DNA of 64,000 nucleotides, from the NCBI GenBank assembly GCA_964586285.1, contig CAZPHU010000002.1, positions 17,039 through 81,038 on the forward strand, in the 5' to 3' direction. Positions 43,100 through 51,009 of the stretch are shown in pieces. Source of the DNA: CAZPHU01 sp964586285. GTDB lineage: Bacteria > Fibrobacterota > Chitinivibrionia > Chitinivibrionales > CAYFVL01. Both the position numbers and the translations under genes were made by a program. The first letter of the stretch is position 1, and each line of letters begins with the position of its first letter. Below the pieces are notes generated by a model. It was not told the DNA's origin and did not search any database. It saw nothing but the letters and a program-made list of their open reading frames with translations.

Positions 43100-43408
43100 T
43101 CTACCTTCAATACTTTCTTTTGTTTACGCGTTTTAGGATATGAATATTAATGTTTTAGCCTAAAAACCGGAGTTATTTCAGTCCTGAGAAAAAGGCATCG
43201 ATTGAACAAACACAATTTTGGCCAACGATCAGGTGTGGTTTTGAACCGTGTAGTACATTACTCTTCCAAAACTCCTAAAAAAGAAGCCTCAAGCTACTCA
43301 TATGCGATTACTATGGAAGAATTAAGTATATTCATATTCGACCCGGGGAGGGAAATGATATTTGATATATGTTACTTTTTCAAATATTTAGCCAATGGAG
43401 AGGGAAAA

Positions 43409-43714
43409 ATGATCAAACACGTAGTGATTTGGAAACTCAAGGAAACGGCTATGGGAGCAACCAAGTATGAAAACGCTCTGGCAATGAAAACGCGTCTGGA
43501 AGCCTTGAGTGAAAAAATACCTCAAATTATTTCCATCGAAGTCGGCATCAATATAACCGTTTCTGCAACAGCGGGAGATGTAGTTTTGATTTCCACCTTT
43601 GCCGACGACGAGGCCCTGGAGACCTATACGAATCATCCCGAGCATAAAAAAGTCGCGGACTTTGTATCTTCAGTTCGCCTGGAGCGTACAGTTGTGGACT
43701 ATGTGGTGAATTAG
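43409..43714 (+). CDS. Dabb-domain (stress-responsive A/B barrel) protein
   Basis: 101 residues. The start at 43409 is supported by GGAGAGGG just upstream and by the typical first residues 'MIKHVVIWKLKE'. The rest fits the Dabb ferredoxin-like fold: 'LEALSEKIPQIISIEVGINI', 'DVVLISTFADDEALETYTNH' and 'PEHKKVADFVSSV'. Members form dimeric barrels; some are olivetolic-acid-cyclase-like enzymes, most have no known role. The length is normal for a single-domain member. It is a single gene with a terminator-like hairpin right after it. Confidence 0.92.
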   Translation: MIKHVVIWKLKETAMGATKYENALAMKTRLEALSEKIPQIISIEVGINITVSATAGDVVLISTFADDEALETYTNHPEHKKVADFVSSVRLERTVVDYVVN

Positions 43715-44145
43715 GAAAGCAGAGTAGAACATTGCAGGTTCTGCTCCTTTATTTGAGTCTCATTTAGATGTGAATCGCCGGTTTTTGCAGTTAAATTACC
43801 GGAAATAGTTACCTGCGGCCAATCTATCATTCCAAGAGACCAAATAATCGTACTTATTATTCAGACATTACACTCCATTCTCCAAGCGGGAGCGGAGACA
43901 AATGGCTCTGCCGAATATTTTAATGCATGTCGTGGATTATCTCGAAAAATGACACGAGGTTTCCGGTTTATCCGATGTAGTTTCGTGTCGTTTCGGGTCG
44001 GTCTGTGCGTTCGGCTTGGGTTTCGAAAACCTCATGCCGGCTGGGGGAGGATTTGTTAACAGCCAACACTCTTTTGCATCAGAGATGCGGCATGCAGTAA
44101 TTTTAGCCTCTGTTTTTTAGGAAATGTGTCTTTCAAGGAGAGAGA
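43715..44145. other. Intergenic region and possible leader of the aconitase gene
   Basis: 431 bases without a gene. It starts with the hairpin at 43722. GACACGA (43951-43957) and TCGTGTC (43983-43989) form perfect arms 25 bases apart, and GCATC/GATGC forms a small hairpin near 44077-44089. The stretch 43951-44060 is richer in G+C than the surrounding intergenic DNA. It may be a structured leader, but no known riboswitch is recognised. Confidence 0.35.
43722..43753 (+). terminator. Terminator of the Dabb gene
   Basis: GAGTAGAAC (43722-43730) pairs with GTTCTGCTC (43738-43746), nine pairs including one T-G, around a 7-base loop. A T-rich tail (CTTTATT) follows. It is 8 bases past the stop. Confidence 0.7.
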
Positions 44146-46086
44146 ATGATGGGCAAAAATATCGTCCGGAAGATTATGGATTCACATATTGTAGAGGGTG
44201 AACCGGCAGCGGGTAAGGAAGTTGGTATTCGTATAGACCAGACTCTTACTCAAGATGCTACAGGGACAATGGCCTACCTTCAATTTGAAGCACTGGGCTT
44301 TGATCGGGTAAAAACCGAATTGTCGGTATCTTATGTCGATCACAACACGATTCAGGAAGGATTTGAAAACGCCGATGATCACCGATACCTTGAAACTGTG
44401 GCGCGCAAGTACGGGATCTTGTTTTCGAAACCGGGCAACGGTATATGCCATCAGGTGCATTTGGAACGATTTGGCCTTCCCGGCAAAACACTTCTGGGCA
44501 GCGATTCCCATACACCGACAAATGGGGGAATCGGCATGATTGCTATCGGAGCCGGGGGCTTAGATGTGGCGGTTGCGATGGGAGGCGGCCCATTCTACAT
44601 GCCTTATCCCAAAGTGGTTAAAGTAGAATTGACCGGAAAGTTGCGCCCCTGGGTCGCCGCCAAGGATATCATTCTAAAAGTTCTTGAGATCCTTTCGACA
44701 AAAGGCAATGTGGGGACAATCATTGAATACGGTGGGGAAGGCGTTAAGACGCTTTCGGTTCCTCAACGTTCTACGGTTACCAATATGGGAGCGGAGCTGG
44801 GTGTAACTACATCTGTTTTCCCCTCGGATGAGATTACTCATGAGTTTTTAAAAGCTCAAAAGCGCGAAGAGGGATACGTACTTCTGGAAGCCGATGCTGA
44901 TGCGGAGTATGATCGCGTGATAGAAATCGATCTTTCTACTCTTGAACCACGCGCGGCCTGTCCGCACTCTCCCGGTAATATCAAGACACTCAAAGAGCTG
45001 GGCGGAACTAAGGTTGATCAGGTACTAATCGGTTCGTGCACTAATTCCTCTTATCAGGATATAATGACTATTGCGGCTGCACTAAAAGGTAAAAAGGTCG
45101 CTCCGGGAGTTTCTTTCGGAGTATCGTGCGGCTCACGTCAGGTGCTTGAGATGGTCGGCAGAAACGGTGCCCTGGCCGACATTATAAGTGCAGGTGCCAG
45201 ATTGCTTGAAAGCGCATGTGGTTTTTGTATCGGAAATTCCATGGCACCCAAAACGAATGCGGTTTCGGTCAGAACATCAAACCGTAACTTCTTTGGAAGA
45301 AGCGGTACTACGAGCGCTGATGTTTACCTTGTCTCACCCGAAGCAGCTGTCGCGGCCGCCTTGTCGGGGGAATTGATCGATCCAACCGAATACTTTGGAG
45401 CCAATGATTTCCCAGCAGTCGAGCAGCCCTCGGAATTTTTGATTGACGACTCGATGATTCTTCAACCATCCCGCAATCCGGCCGATATTACCGTTGAGCG
45501 CGGTCCCAATATAGGCAATCCGCCCGCAAGTGATGAATGTGCCGATACAATCGAAGGGGTTGCGACTATAAAGGTTGAAGACAAAATTACTACCGATCAT
45601 ATCATGCCGGCCGGAAGCCGTTTGAAATATCGATCCAACATACCAAAGTATGCCGACTTCGTTTTTGAGAGAACCGATCCGGACTTTGCCGGCAATGCTT
45701 TAGCAAACAAGGAAAAAGGCATAGCCAACATAATAGTTGCAGGAGAGTCTTACGGACAGGGATCATCACGCGAACACGCCGCGATATGCCCGATGTATCT
45801 GGGAGTCAAAATGGTTATAGCCAAATCGACCGAACGAATTCACAGGGCTAACCTCATCAATTTTGGCATAATCCCGGCAGCTTTCGCAAATCCCGCGGAT
45901 TATGAAAAAATCAATCAAGGGGATGAACTTTCGGTTCAAGCGGTGCGAGAGGCGATACAAAAAGGGACCGATCTTTCCCTGCACAACAAAAGTAGCAAAG
46001 AGACTATCATGCTTAGGGTAGAAATTTCGGACCGGGAAAGAGAAATCCTTCTGGCCGGCGGGAAAATAAACGCCACTAAGAAGTAA
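44146..46086 (+). CDS. acnA: Aconitate hydratase, Aquifex-type (single chain of about 650 residues)
   Basis: 646 residues, shorter than the 890-residue AcnA of E. coli and matching the compact aconitase type first noted in Aquifex. It interconverts citrate and isocitrate. The [4Fe-4S] ligands are Cys298 in 'IGSCTNSSYQ' and Cys358/Cys361 in 'ACGFCIGN'. Substrate-binding text includes 'LLGSDSHTPTNGGIGMIAIG'. The swivelling domain at the C-terminus shows 'AGESYGQGSSREHAA' and 'RIHRANLINFGIIP'. GGAGAGAGA precedes two adjacent ATG codons; the second (44149) is an equal candidate. It stands alone, with no citrate synthase or isocitrate dehydrogenase beside it. Confidence 0.95.
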   Translation: MMGKNIVRKIMDSHIVEGEPAAGKEVGIRIDQTLTQDATGTMAYLQFEALGFDRVKTELSVSYVDHNTIQEGFENADDHRYLETVARKYGILFSKPGNGICHQVHLERFGLPGKTLLGSDSHTPTNGGIGMIAIGAGGLDVAVAMGGGPFYMPYPKVVKVELTGKLRPWVAAKDIILKVLEILSTKGNVGTIIEYGGEGVKTLSVPQRSTVTNMGAELGVTTSVFPSDEITHEFLKAQKREEGYVLLEADADAEYDRVIEIDLSTLEPRAACPHSPGNIKTLKELGGTKVDQVLIGSCTNSSYQDIMTIAAALKGKKVAPGVSFGVSCGSRQVLEMVGRNGALADIISAGARLLESACGFCIGNSMAPKTNAVSVRTSNRNFFGRSGTTSADVYLVSPEAAVAAALSGELIDPTEYFGANDFPAVEQPSEFLIDDSMILQPSRNPADITVERGPNIGNPPASDECADTIEGVATIKVEDKITTDHIMPAGSRLKYRSNIPKYADFVFERTDPDFAGNALANKEKGIANIIVAGESYGQGSSREHAAICPMYLGVKMVIAKSTERIHRANLINFGIIPAAFANPADYEKINQGDELSVQAVREAIQKGTDLSLHNKSSKETIMLRVEISDREREILLAGGKINATKK

Positions 46087-46123
46087 ACGATAAATCGATC
46101 GAAGAAAAATAGAGACCGATAAG

Positions 46124-46159
46124 GAGAGGGAGACACAGAGATGTTTGTGTCTCCCTCTC
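46124..46159 (+). terminator. Long perfect hairpin after aconitase
   Basis: A 14-base arm (46124-46137) pairs perfectly with 46146-46159 around an 8-base loop, 38 bases past the aconitase stop. There is no clear T-run, so it may act as a weak terminator or as an RNA 3'-end stabiliser. Confidence 0.55.
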
Positions 46160-46278
46160 TGATTGTAGCCTTAATTATGCTTTTAGATTGAGTCAATGAT
46201 TCGACAAAAGATCGCATTATAGTTTACTCTGATGTCTGAGACACACGGAGAGGTGGCCAAACAAAGCAACCGAGAGAT

Positions 46279-47943
46279 CTACCCCTTTTCAAAAGCATTT
46301 TTTACCCCGGTGAGCAGCTCGGGGAGAAAGTAAGGTTTGCGGATGAAATTATAGCCGCTGACTTCTATCTGTCTTAATTGTGCTTTTTGGTCTGGGTATC
46401 CGCTGGTAAGAAGAACTTTTATAGATTGATTAATTTGTACAAATCGATTGATCAGATCAAATCCTGACATGTCGGGAAGAACAACATCCGACAATACCAT
46501 GTCGAATTTATTCTCGTGCGCCGTAAATTTCTTTTGGGCTTCTTGTGCACTTCCAGCCGCGACTACCCTGTAGCCGTACTCGATCAAGGCTCGTCGTGCA
46601 AACTTGCGAACAGACTCTTCGTCTTCGATGAGCAAAATGCATTCACCATTTCCCATTAATCGCTCAAAATCATATTTTTTGTGTTCGCAACACTGATCTT
46701 TAACCCTGAAGCTTGGCAAAAAAATTGAAAATTCGGTTCCGCTATTCGGTTTGCTTTCGATTTGAATCCACCCTCCATGCTGTTTGATTATTCCATGAAC
46801 AACCGATAATCCAAGGCCGGTTCCTTTTCCATTCTCCTTTGTGCTGAAAAATGGTTCGAATATTTTTGAGGTTATGGATGGATCCATCCCAGTGCCGGTG
46901 TCCTTGAACGTCAGACAAACCATTTCTCCCCCTCTAGCACCAGGGTAATTTCGGCACTCTTTTTCTTTAATCAAAACGTTTTCTACTCTTATCGTCAGCT
47001 TCCCCCCTCGGGGCATTGCATCCCTTGCATTTACCGCAAGATTAAGGATAACCTGTTCGAGCTGAGCCGGGTCAGCCTTTACCTGAGTCGGGGTGGGGGA
47101 TGATTGTGAGTGAAGGGTTATATCCTCACCAATAAGATAGCGAAGCAGGCTCTGCATTTCTTCGACAATTCGGTTGAGATCCAGCACCTTTTTTTGAACA
47201 ATTTTGCGCCTGCTGAATGCCAATAACTGTCGGGTTATAGCCGCCGCACGTCGAGCGGCACTGTGTATCTCATCGATATCATCACGAAACGGGCTGTCTA
47301 CACCCATTCGTTTCATCACAAGATCGCTGTAGCCTGTTATTACCATCAGGAGATTATTGAAGTCGTGAGTTATACCTCCCGTTAAACGACCAACAGTTTC
47401 CATCTTTTGAGCCTGTATAAGCTGTGCCTGAATGTGTTGTTTTTCAGTTTCAGCCTGTCTGAGAAGTTTTTCCGACCTGCTCAGTGCCATTTCAACCTGA
47501 GTCGGTTCCGTAGCAATTGAGACAATAAAACAGCTTCCTTGCTCCTCTGTCGAACACCATTTTGAGGCATGAAGCATTGCAAACCGGCCCACTCCTGAGA
47601 CTGTTTTCAGCCTGAAATTCTCTTTCCGGCTTGCAGGGTAATTTGGTGTATTTTCAAGAAAATCGGCAAAAATGTCGCGCTCTCCAAAGGCAACGATTTC
47701 CGCAAAACTACTTCCAACCAGATAATTGGAGGAGTCAGCCTCGAAAATGGTCCGGGCGCAGGGGGTGGCGTTTGTAATTATTAAATTGGAATCTAAAAAC
47801 AGGATAGGAAAGGGACTTTCGGATAGAAAGGCTTTCAGGCGGTTTTCTTCCGAAGATGCAGATTCCATATCATTTTTACGGTTAGTCGCACCGTGTTCGC
47901 TATGAAAATTTGCGTCGTATTTTGATTGTGTGGCTTTTTTCAA
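46279..47943 (-). CDS. PAS-domain hybrid histidine kinase with C-terminal receiver
   Basis: 554 residues; the longest frame starts at TTG (47943), and the first ATG is 25 codons later (47868). Neither has a strong ribosome-binding site. A PAS domain (about 35-150; 'SPFPILFLDSNLIITNATP') and a coiled linker lead to a HisKA domain with His193 in 'GGITHDFNNLLM'. The ATPase has N-box 'LAVNARDAMPRGG' and G-box 'GKGTGLGLSVV'. The receiver at the C-terminus has Asp486 in 'MVLSDVVLPDMSG' and 'IRKPY'. It is close in design to the kinase at 14036 and probably its paralogue. No membrane segment and no adjacent target gene. Confidence 0.93.
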   Translation of the reverse strand: MKKATQSKYDANFHSEHGATNRKNDMESASSEENRLKAFLSESPFPILFLDSNLIITNATPCARTIFEADSSNYLVGSSFAEIVAFGERDIFADFLENTPNYPASRKENFRLKTVSGVGRFAMLHASKWCSTEEQGSCFIVSIATEPTQVEMALSRSEKLLRQAETEKQHIQAQLIQAQKMETVGRLTGGITHDFNNLLMVITGYSDLVMKRMGVDSPFRDDIDEIHSAARRAAAITRQLLAFSRRKIVQKKVLDLNRIVEEMQSLLRYLIGEDITLHSQSSPTPTQVKADPAQLEQVILNLAVNARDAMPRGGKLTIRVENVLIKEKECRNYPGARGGEMVCLTFKDTGTGMDPSITSKIFEPFFSTKENGKGTGLGLSVVHGIIKQHGGWIQIESKPNSGTEFSIFLPSFRVKDQCCEHKKYDFERLMGNGECILLIEDEESVRKFARRALIEYGYRVVAAGSAQEAQKKFTAHENKFDMVLSDVVLPDMSGFDLINRFVQINQSIKVLLTSGYPDQKAQLRQIEVSGYNFIRKPYFLPELLTGVKNAFEKG

Positions 47944-48170
47944 GTACTCAGACCCTATAGGTAGTTTAGGATGTCGTTTAAACGATACGGGAATTCCGCG
48001 GAATCACATCCTGCCCTGCGGGAGGACAGCATCTGGTTCATCGATGGTACCTTTTCCCTGTTTTGCTCCCCAGTGCCGAAAAAGCCGGGGCCCTGCTTTG
48101 CACTGATAATTTCCCTTAATGTAGTATATCATCCTAAAAAGATTATTTCCAGCGCTTCTGCCGAATAAAA

Positions 48171-48206
48171 TGAAAAAGGGTTGTCTCTCATGGAGAGACA
48201 ACCCTT
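48171..48206 (-). terminator. Rho-independent terminator of nifU
   Basis: A 14-base perfect stem (48176-48189 with 48193-48206) around a 3-base loop. On the minus strand it is followed by TTTTT, 25 bases past the nifU stop. Confidence 0.88.
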
Positions 48207-48230
48207 ATCAACCACCGACTAAAATCGCGC

Positions 48231-49073
48231 TCAGGTATGTTTTACTTTCAGCTCGGGCAAAACTTTTTTCTTTAGAATATCTTCAACCACCGACTCCTGA
48301 GTAGCGCCTGCGAATGCACAGCCGGCACAGGAGCCCTCCAGGCGAATCAGCACCGTGTTACCTTTAACGTCTACAAGCGTGCAGTCTCCGCCGTCTTTTT
48401 GAAGGATTGGTCTTATTTCTTCGTCGAGTACTTTTCGTATCTTGTCGATTTTCTCCACTGTGGTCATGCCCGAATCGGCTGAGCCTGCTTTAGACGATGC
48501 CTGCCTCAGGGTTATCTTGTCCAGTATTTCCTCTATCTGTGGAATACATCCTCCGCATCCACCGCCGGCTTTTGTGTAGTTGGTGATCTCCTCTACAGTT
48601 GTAAGGCCATTTTCAATGATAGCCTTCTCTATTTCCCGGTCGGTAACGTTAAAGCAGGTACATACGACATGTCCCTCGTCTTCGGGCTCATGCGTAACCT
48701 TGCCCCCGCTTTTATAATATTGGACAGCCTTCTCAAGCGCCTCCTGCCCCATAACGCTGCAATGCATCTTTGCCGGGGGAAGACCTCCCAGAGCATCCGC
48801 AATATCTTTATTAGTGATCTTTGCTACTTCATCAATGGTCTTTCCCTTGCACAGTTCGGTGAGCATGCTGGATGATGCAATCGCACTCCCGCAACCGAAA
48901 GTCTTAAATTTTATATCCTCTATACGGCCGTTTTTATCCAGTTTGAAAGTCAACCGAAGCGCATCACCACATTTGATGTTGCCAACCTCACCAACTCCGT
49001 CCGGGTTTTCGACTTCACCAACATTTTTTGGGTGTAGATAATGCTCTCGCACCTTATCTGTATAATCCCACAT
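48231..49073 (-). CDS. nifU: NifU-type iron-sulfur cluster scaffold (three-domain)
   Basis: 280 residues with the full nitrogenase-type NifU layout. Residues 1-125 are the IscU-like scaffold with cysteines in 'NIKCGD', 'KTFGCGSA' and 'AKMHCSV'. The middle (about 140-190) is a BFD-like [2Fe-2S] domain, 'VVCTCFNVTD' and 'GGGCGGCIP'. The C-terminal Nfu domain (about 208-278) has the CxxC 'GSCAGCAFAG'. It assembles and transfers Fe-S clusters. Full-length NifU is the general assembly scaffold in Epsilonproteobacteria and others, not only in nitrogen fixers. No nifS/iscS cysteine desulfurase is adjacent, so sulfur delivery must be encoded elsewhere. It lies 19 bases after the DHH gene on the same strand. 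Confidence 0.95.
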   Translation of the reverse strand: MWDYTDKVREHYLHPKNVGEVENPDGVGEVGNIKCGDALRLTFKLDKNGRIEDIKFKTFGCGSAIASSSMLTELCKGKTIDEVAKITNKDIADALGGLPPAKMHCSVMGQEALEKAVQYYKSGGKVTHEPEDEGHVVCTCFNVTDREIEKAIIENGLTTVEEITNYTKAGGGCGGCIPQIEEILDKITLRQASSKAGSADSGMTTVEKIDKIRKVLDEEIRPILQKDGGDCTLVDVKGNTVLIRLEGSCAGCAFAGATQESVVEDILKKKVLPELKVKHT

Positions 49074-49092
49074 ACTTCAAGTCCCTCTCAAT

Positions 49093-50118
49093 CTATATAG
49101 ATAAAAGATCTTTTGCTTCAATATCGGAAATGTTCAACACGTTTACGAATGTTTGGGTAAAATTTCCCCGCATCTCTTCTTCGGAAGTGCCGTTTATCGG
49201 AATACGGCCGGCTGCCATGGTAGAGTGTCCTCCGCCGAACCCTCCCAGAGCCCGTGCTATTTGCTCCGCAAAACGCCCCGCCTGCTCTTCCTCCTTGGAA
49301 CGCACCGAAAAAAACACCTGATTTTTAAACAGCCCCGAACATATCATCCATTCAACATTTTCCAGACAATGGAAAAAATCCGCAATTTCGGCGATATAAT
49401 CGGGAGTTGATACCGTCCCTAAATGGGTATATCCCACCGTATCATACACTTGCATCGCTTCGGTTGCTCTGTGAAGCATCCGGAAATATTCGGCATCACG
49501 ATCCGGCGACTCAATGTGTGAAAGAATCTTGTGGTCCATGATATCAAACAATACCTTATAACAGTCAAGATCCTCTGCGGAGGTATTTCGCGCCATATCG
49601 TTGGTATCTGTCTTGATTCCGTAAAAGAGAGCTGTGGCAAGCTTGGGAGTGATCTCACAGCCGGCGGCAAGAAGATACTGGGTTACCATCGTTGAGGTGG
49701 CGCCAAGATCCATGCGAATGTCATGGAAATATCCGGCATCTTTGGGCGGAGTATGAGGATGGTGATCAAGAACGGCATCTACACTGGTATTGGGCGGCAA
49801 AGATAGATTTCCTACCCCGGGAAAGGAGTCTACGAGAATGATCCGATCGAAATCCGACAACTCCACCAGCATGAAAGGAACTGTGTGGATGTTAAGAAAT
49901 CGAATCATCGCGCGGTTTTCCGCTCTACCGACAAATCCTCCGAAAGATATGATTGAAGATTCTATTCCCCAGAAGTTGAGGAGATGAGATATTCCAAAAG
50001 CTGAAGCCAGACAGTCGGGGTCGGGATAATCATGGGTTATTATCAGGACTGACTTGCCTGGAATAATGCGCCGGTTAAGTTCGTTCAGTTTTTGAGTGTA
50101 TATCTCTTTTAATGTCAT
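49093..50118 (-). CDS. DHH-family phosphoesterase (NrnA-like)
   Basis: 341 residues. The DHH half shows 'VLIITHDYPDPDCLASAFG' (metal-binding DxD), 'ILVDSFPG' and the name-giving 'VLDHHPHTPP'; the DHHA1 half ends with 'QIARALGGFGGGHSTMAAGR', the substrate-binding glycine motif. Proteins of this type degrade short oligoribonucleotides, cyclic-di-nucleotide breakdown products or pAp; which applies here is open. It starts 150 bases from the divergent metallophosphoesterase gene and is followed by nifU after 19 bases, so those two are probably co-transcribed. Confidence 0.9.
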   Translation of the reverse strand: MTLKEIYTQKLNELNRRIIPGKSVLIITHDYPDPDCLASAFGISHLLNFWGIESSIISFGGFVGRAENRAMIRFLNIHTVPFMLVELSDFDRIILVDSFPGVGNLSLPPNTSVDAVLDHHPHTPPKDAGYFHDIRMDLGATSTMVTQYLLAAGCEITPKLATALFYGIKTDTNDMARNTSAEDLDCYKVLFDIMDHKILSHIESPDRDAEYFRMLHRATEAMQVYDTVGYTHLGTVSTPDYIAEIADFFHCLENVEWMICSGLFKNQVFFSVRSKEEEQAGRFAEQIARALGGFGGGHSTMAAGRIPINGTSEEEMRGNFTQTFVNVLNISDIEAKDLLSI

Positions 50119-50268
50119 ATGTTTTCTGCTCGATCACTTGGCAGGGATGCGAGCGAATTGTGGATAGTAGTAAAAGTAAGCAATAATATATATTCATCGT
50201 ACGAAAAACAATTCAGGCCCTAAAGAAATATAATTAATGAGAGAGTGTTTCCCGGTAGATAAAGATCA

Positions 50269-51003
50269 ATGCGATACGCGATCATTTCAGATATACACGG
50301 CAATTTGATTGCCCTTGAGAGTGTCCTGGACGACATTCACCACCGAGGTGTGGATTCGATAATATGTCTTGGCGACATCGTCGGCTATTATCCCGATCCT
50401 ACCCGATGTGTCGAGTTGGTACGTGAACACGCCACCTACTCGGTCGCGGGTAATCACGATTATGCGGCAATCGGGCGGCTGGATCATCGCAACTTTACCC
50501 TCTATGCTTATATGGCCATGGAGTGGACCAAAAAGCACCTAAGCGACGATGCGCGTAAGTATCTGTCGATGCTGCCTTTGAAAATAGAAATGGATGATAT
50601 GTTTTTCACCCATTCAAGCCCCTCCAATCCGCAGGATTTCAGCCAGTATGTCTTTCCCGACAGCGATGAGGCGATATTCGAAGCTTTTAGCAGCCTGGTG
50701 CGAAAGGTCAATTTTATCGGACATACCCACTGGCCGTCAATAATGCTTCAGGATGACGATCGGATTATTCTGCATGGTGAAGATGTGATTCAAATCAACG
50801 GAAGTCATTATTACCTGATAAACGTCGGCAGCGTTGGTCAGCCCAGAAATTTCGACCCGCGATCCTGCTACGCTATCTATGATACCGATGAAAAAACCGT
50901 TCGACTCATAAGAGTGGAATACGACTACAAAATCACTCAGCAGAAAGTAATCGATGCCAATCTTCCCGGCTTTCTCGCCAATCGCTTGGCCAAGGGACGT
51001 TAG
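50269..51003 (+). CDS. Metallophosphoesterase (YfcE/serine-phosphatase-like)
   Basis: 244 residues of the calcineurin-like fold. Metal ligands: Asp8 and His10 in 'ISDIHGN', Asp36 in 'CLGDIVGYYPDP', Asn and His in 'VAGNHDYAA', later His in 'MFFTHSSP' and 'FIGHTHWPS'. All are present, so it should be an active phosphodiesterase or phosphatase; the substrate is unknown. The next gene starts 6 bases after its stop, implying co-transcription with the radical SAM/DUF2344 gene. The ribosome-binding site is weak. Confidence 0.92.
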   Translation: MRYAIISDIHGNLIALESVLDDIHHRGVDSIICLGDIVGYYPDPTRCVELVREHATYSVAGNHDYAAIGRLDHRNFTLYAYMAMEWTKKHLSDDARKYLSMLPLKIEMDDMFFTHSSPSNPQDFSQYVFPDSDEAIFEAFSSLVRKVNFIGHTHWPSIMLQDDDRIILHGEDVIQINGSHYYLINVGSVGQPRNFDPRSCYAIYDTDEKTVRLIRVEYDYKITQQKVIDANLPGFLANRLAKGR

Positions 51004-51009
51004 CCCGAC

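Larger units (their letters stand above)
42863..43408. other. Long divergent intergenic region with promoter and palindromes
   Basis: 546 bases between the TPR gene (minus) and the Dabb gene (plus). It holds the minus-strand promoter at 42900-42928, two adjacent palindromes at 43059-43099, and a further arm pair TTTTAGG/CCTAAAA around 43133-43167. An open frame continues upstream of the Dabb start to 43202, but it has no ribosome-binding site and no family match there, so it is not called. Confidence 0.5.

Noticed and set aside
43202..43408. N-terminal extension of the Dabb frame
   Set aside because: The family starts at MIKHVV, and a good ribosome-binding site lies directly before that ATG. 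The extension reads as non-coding.
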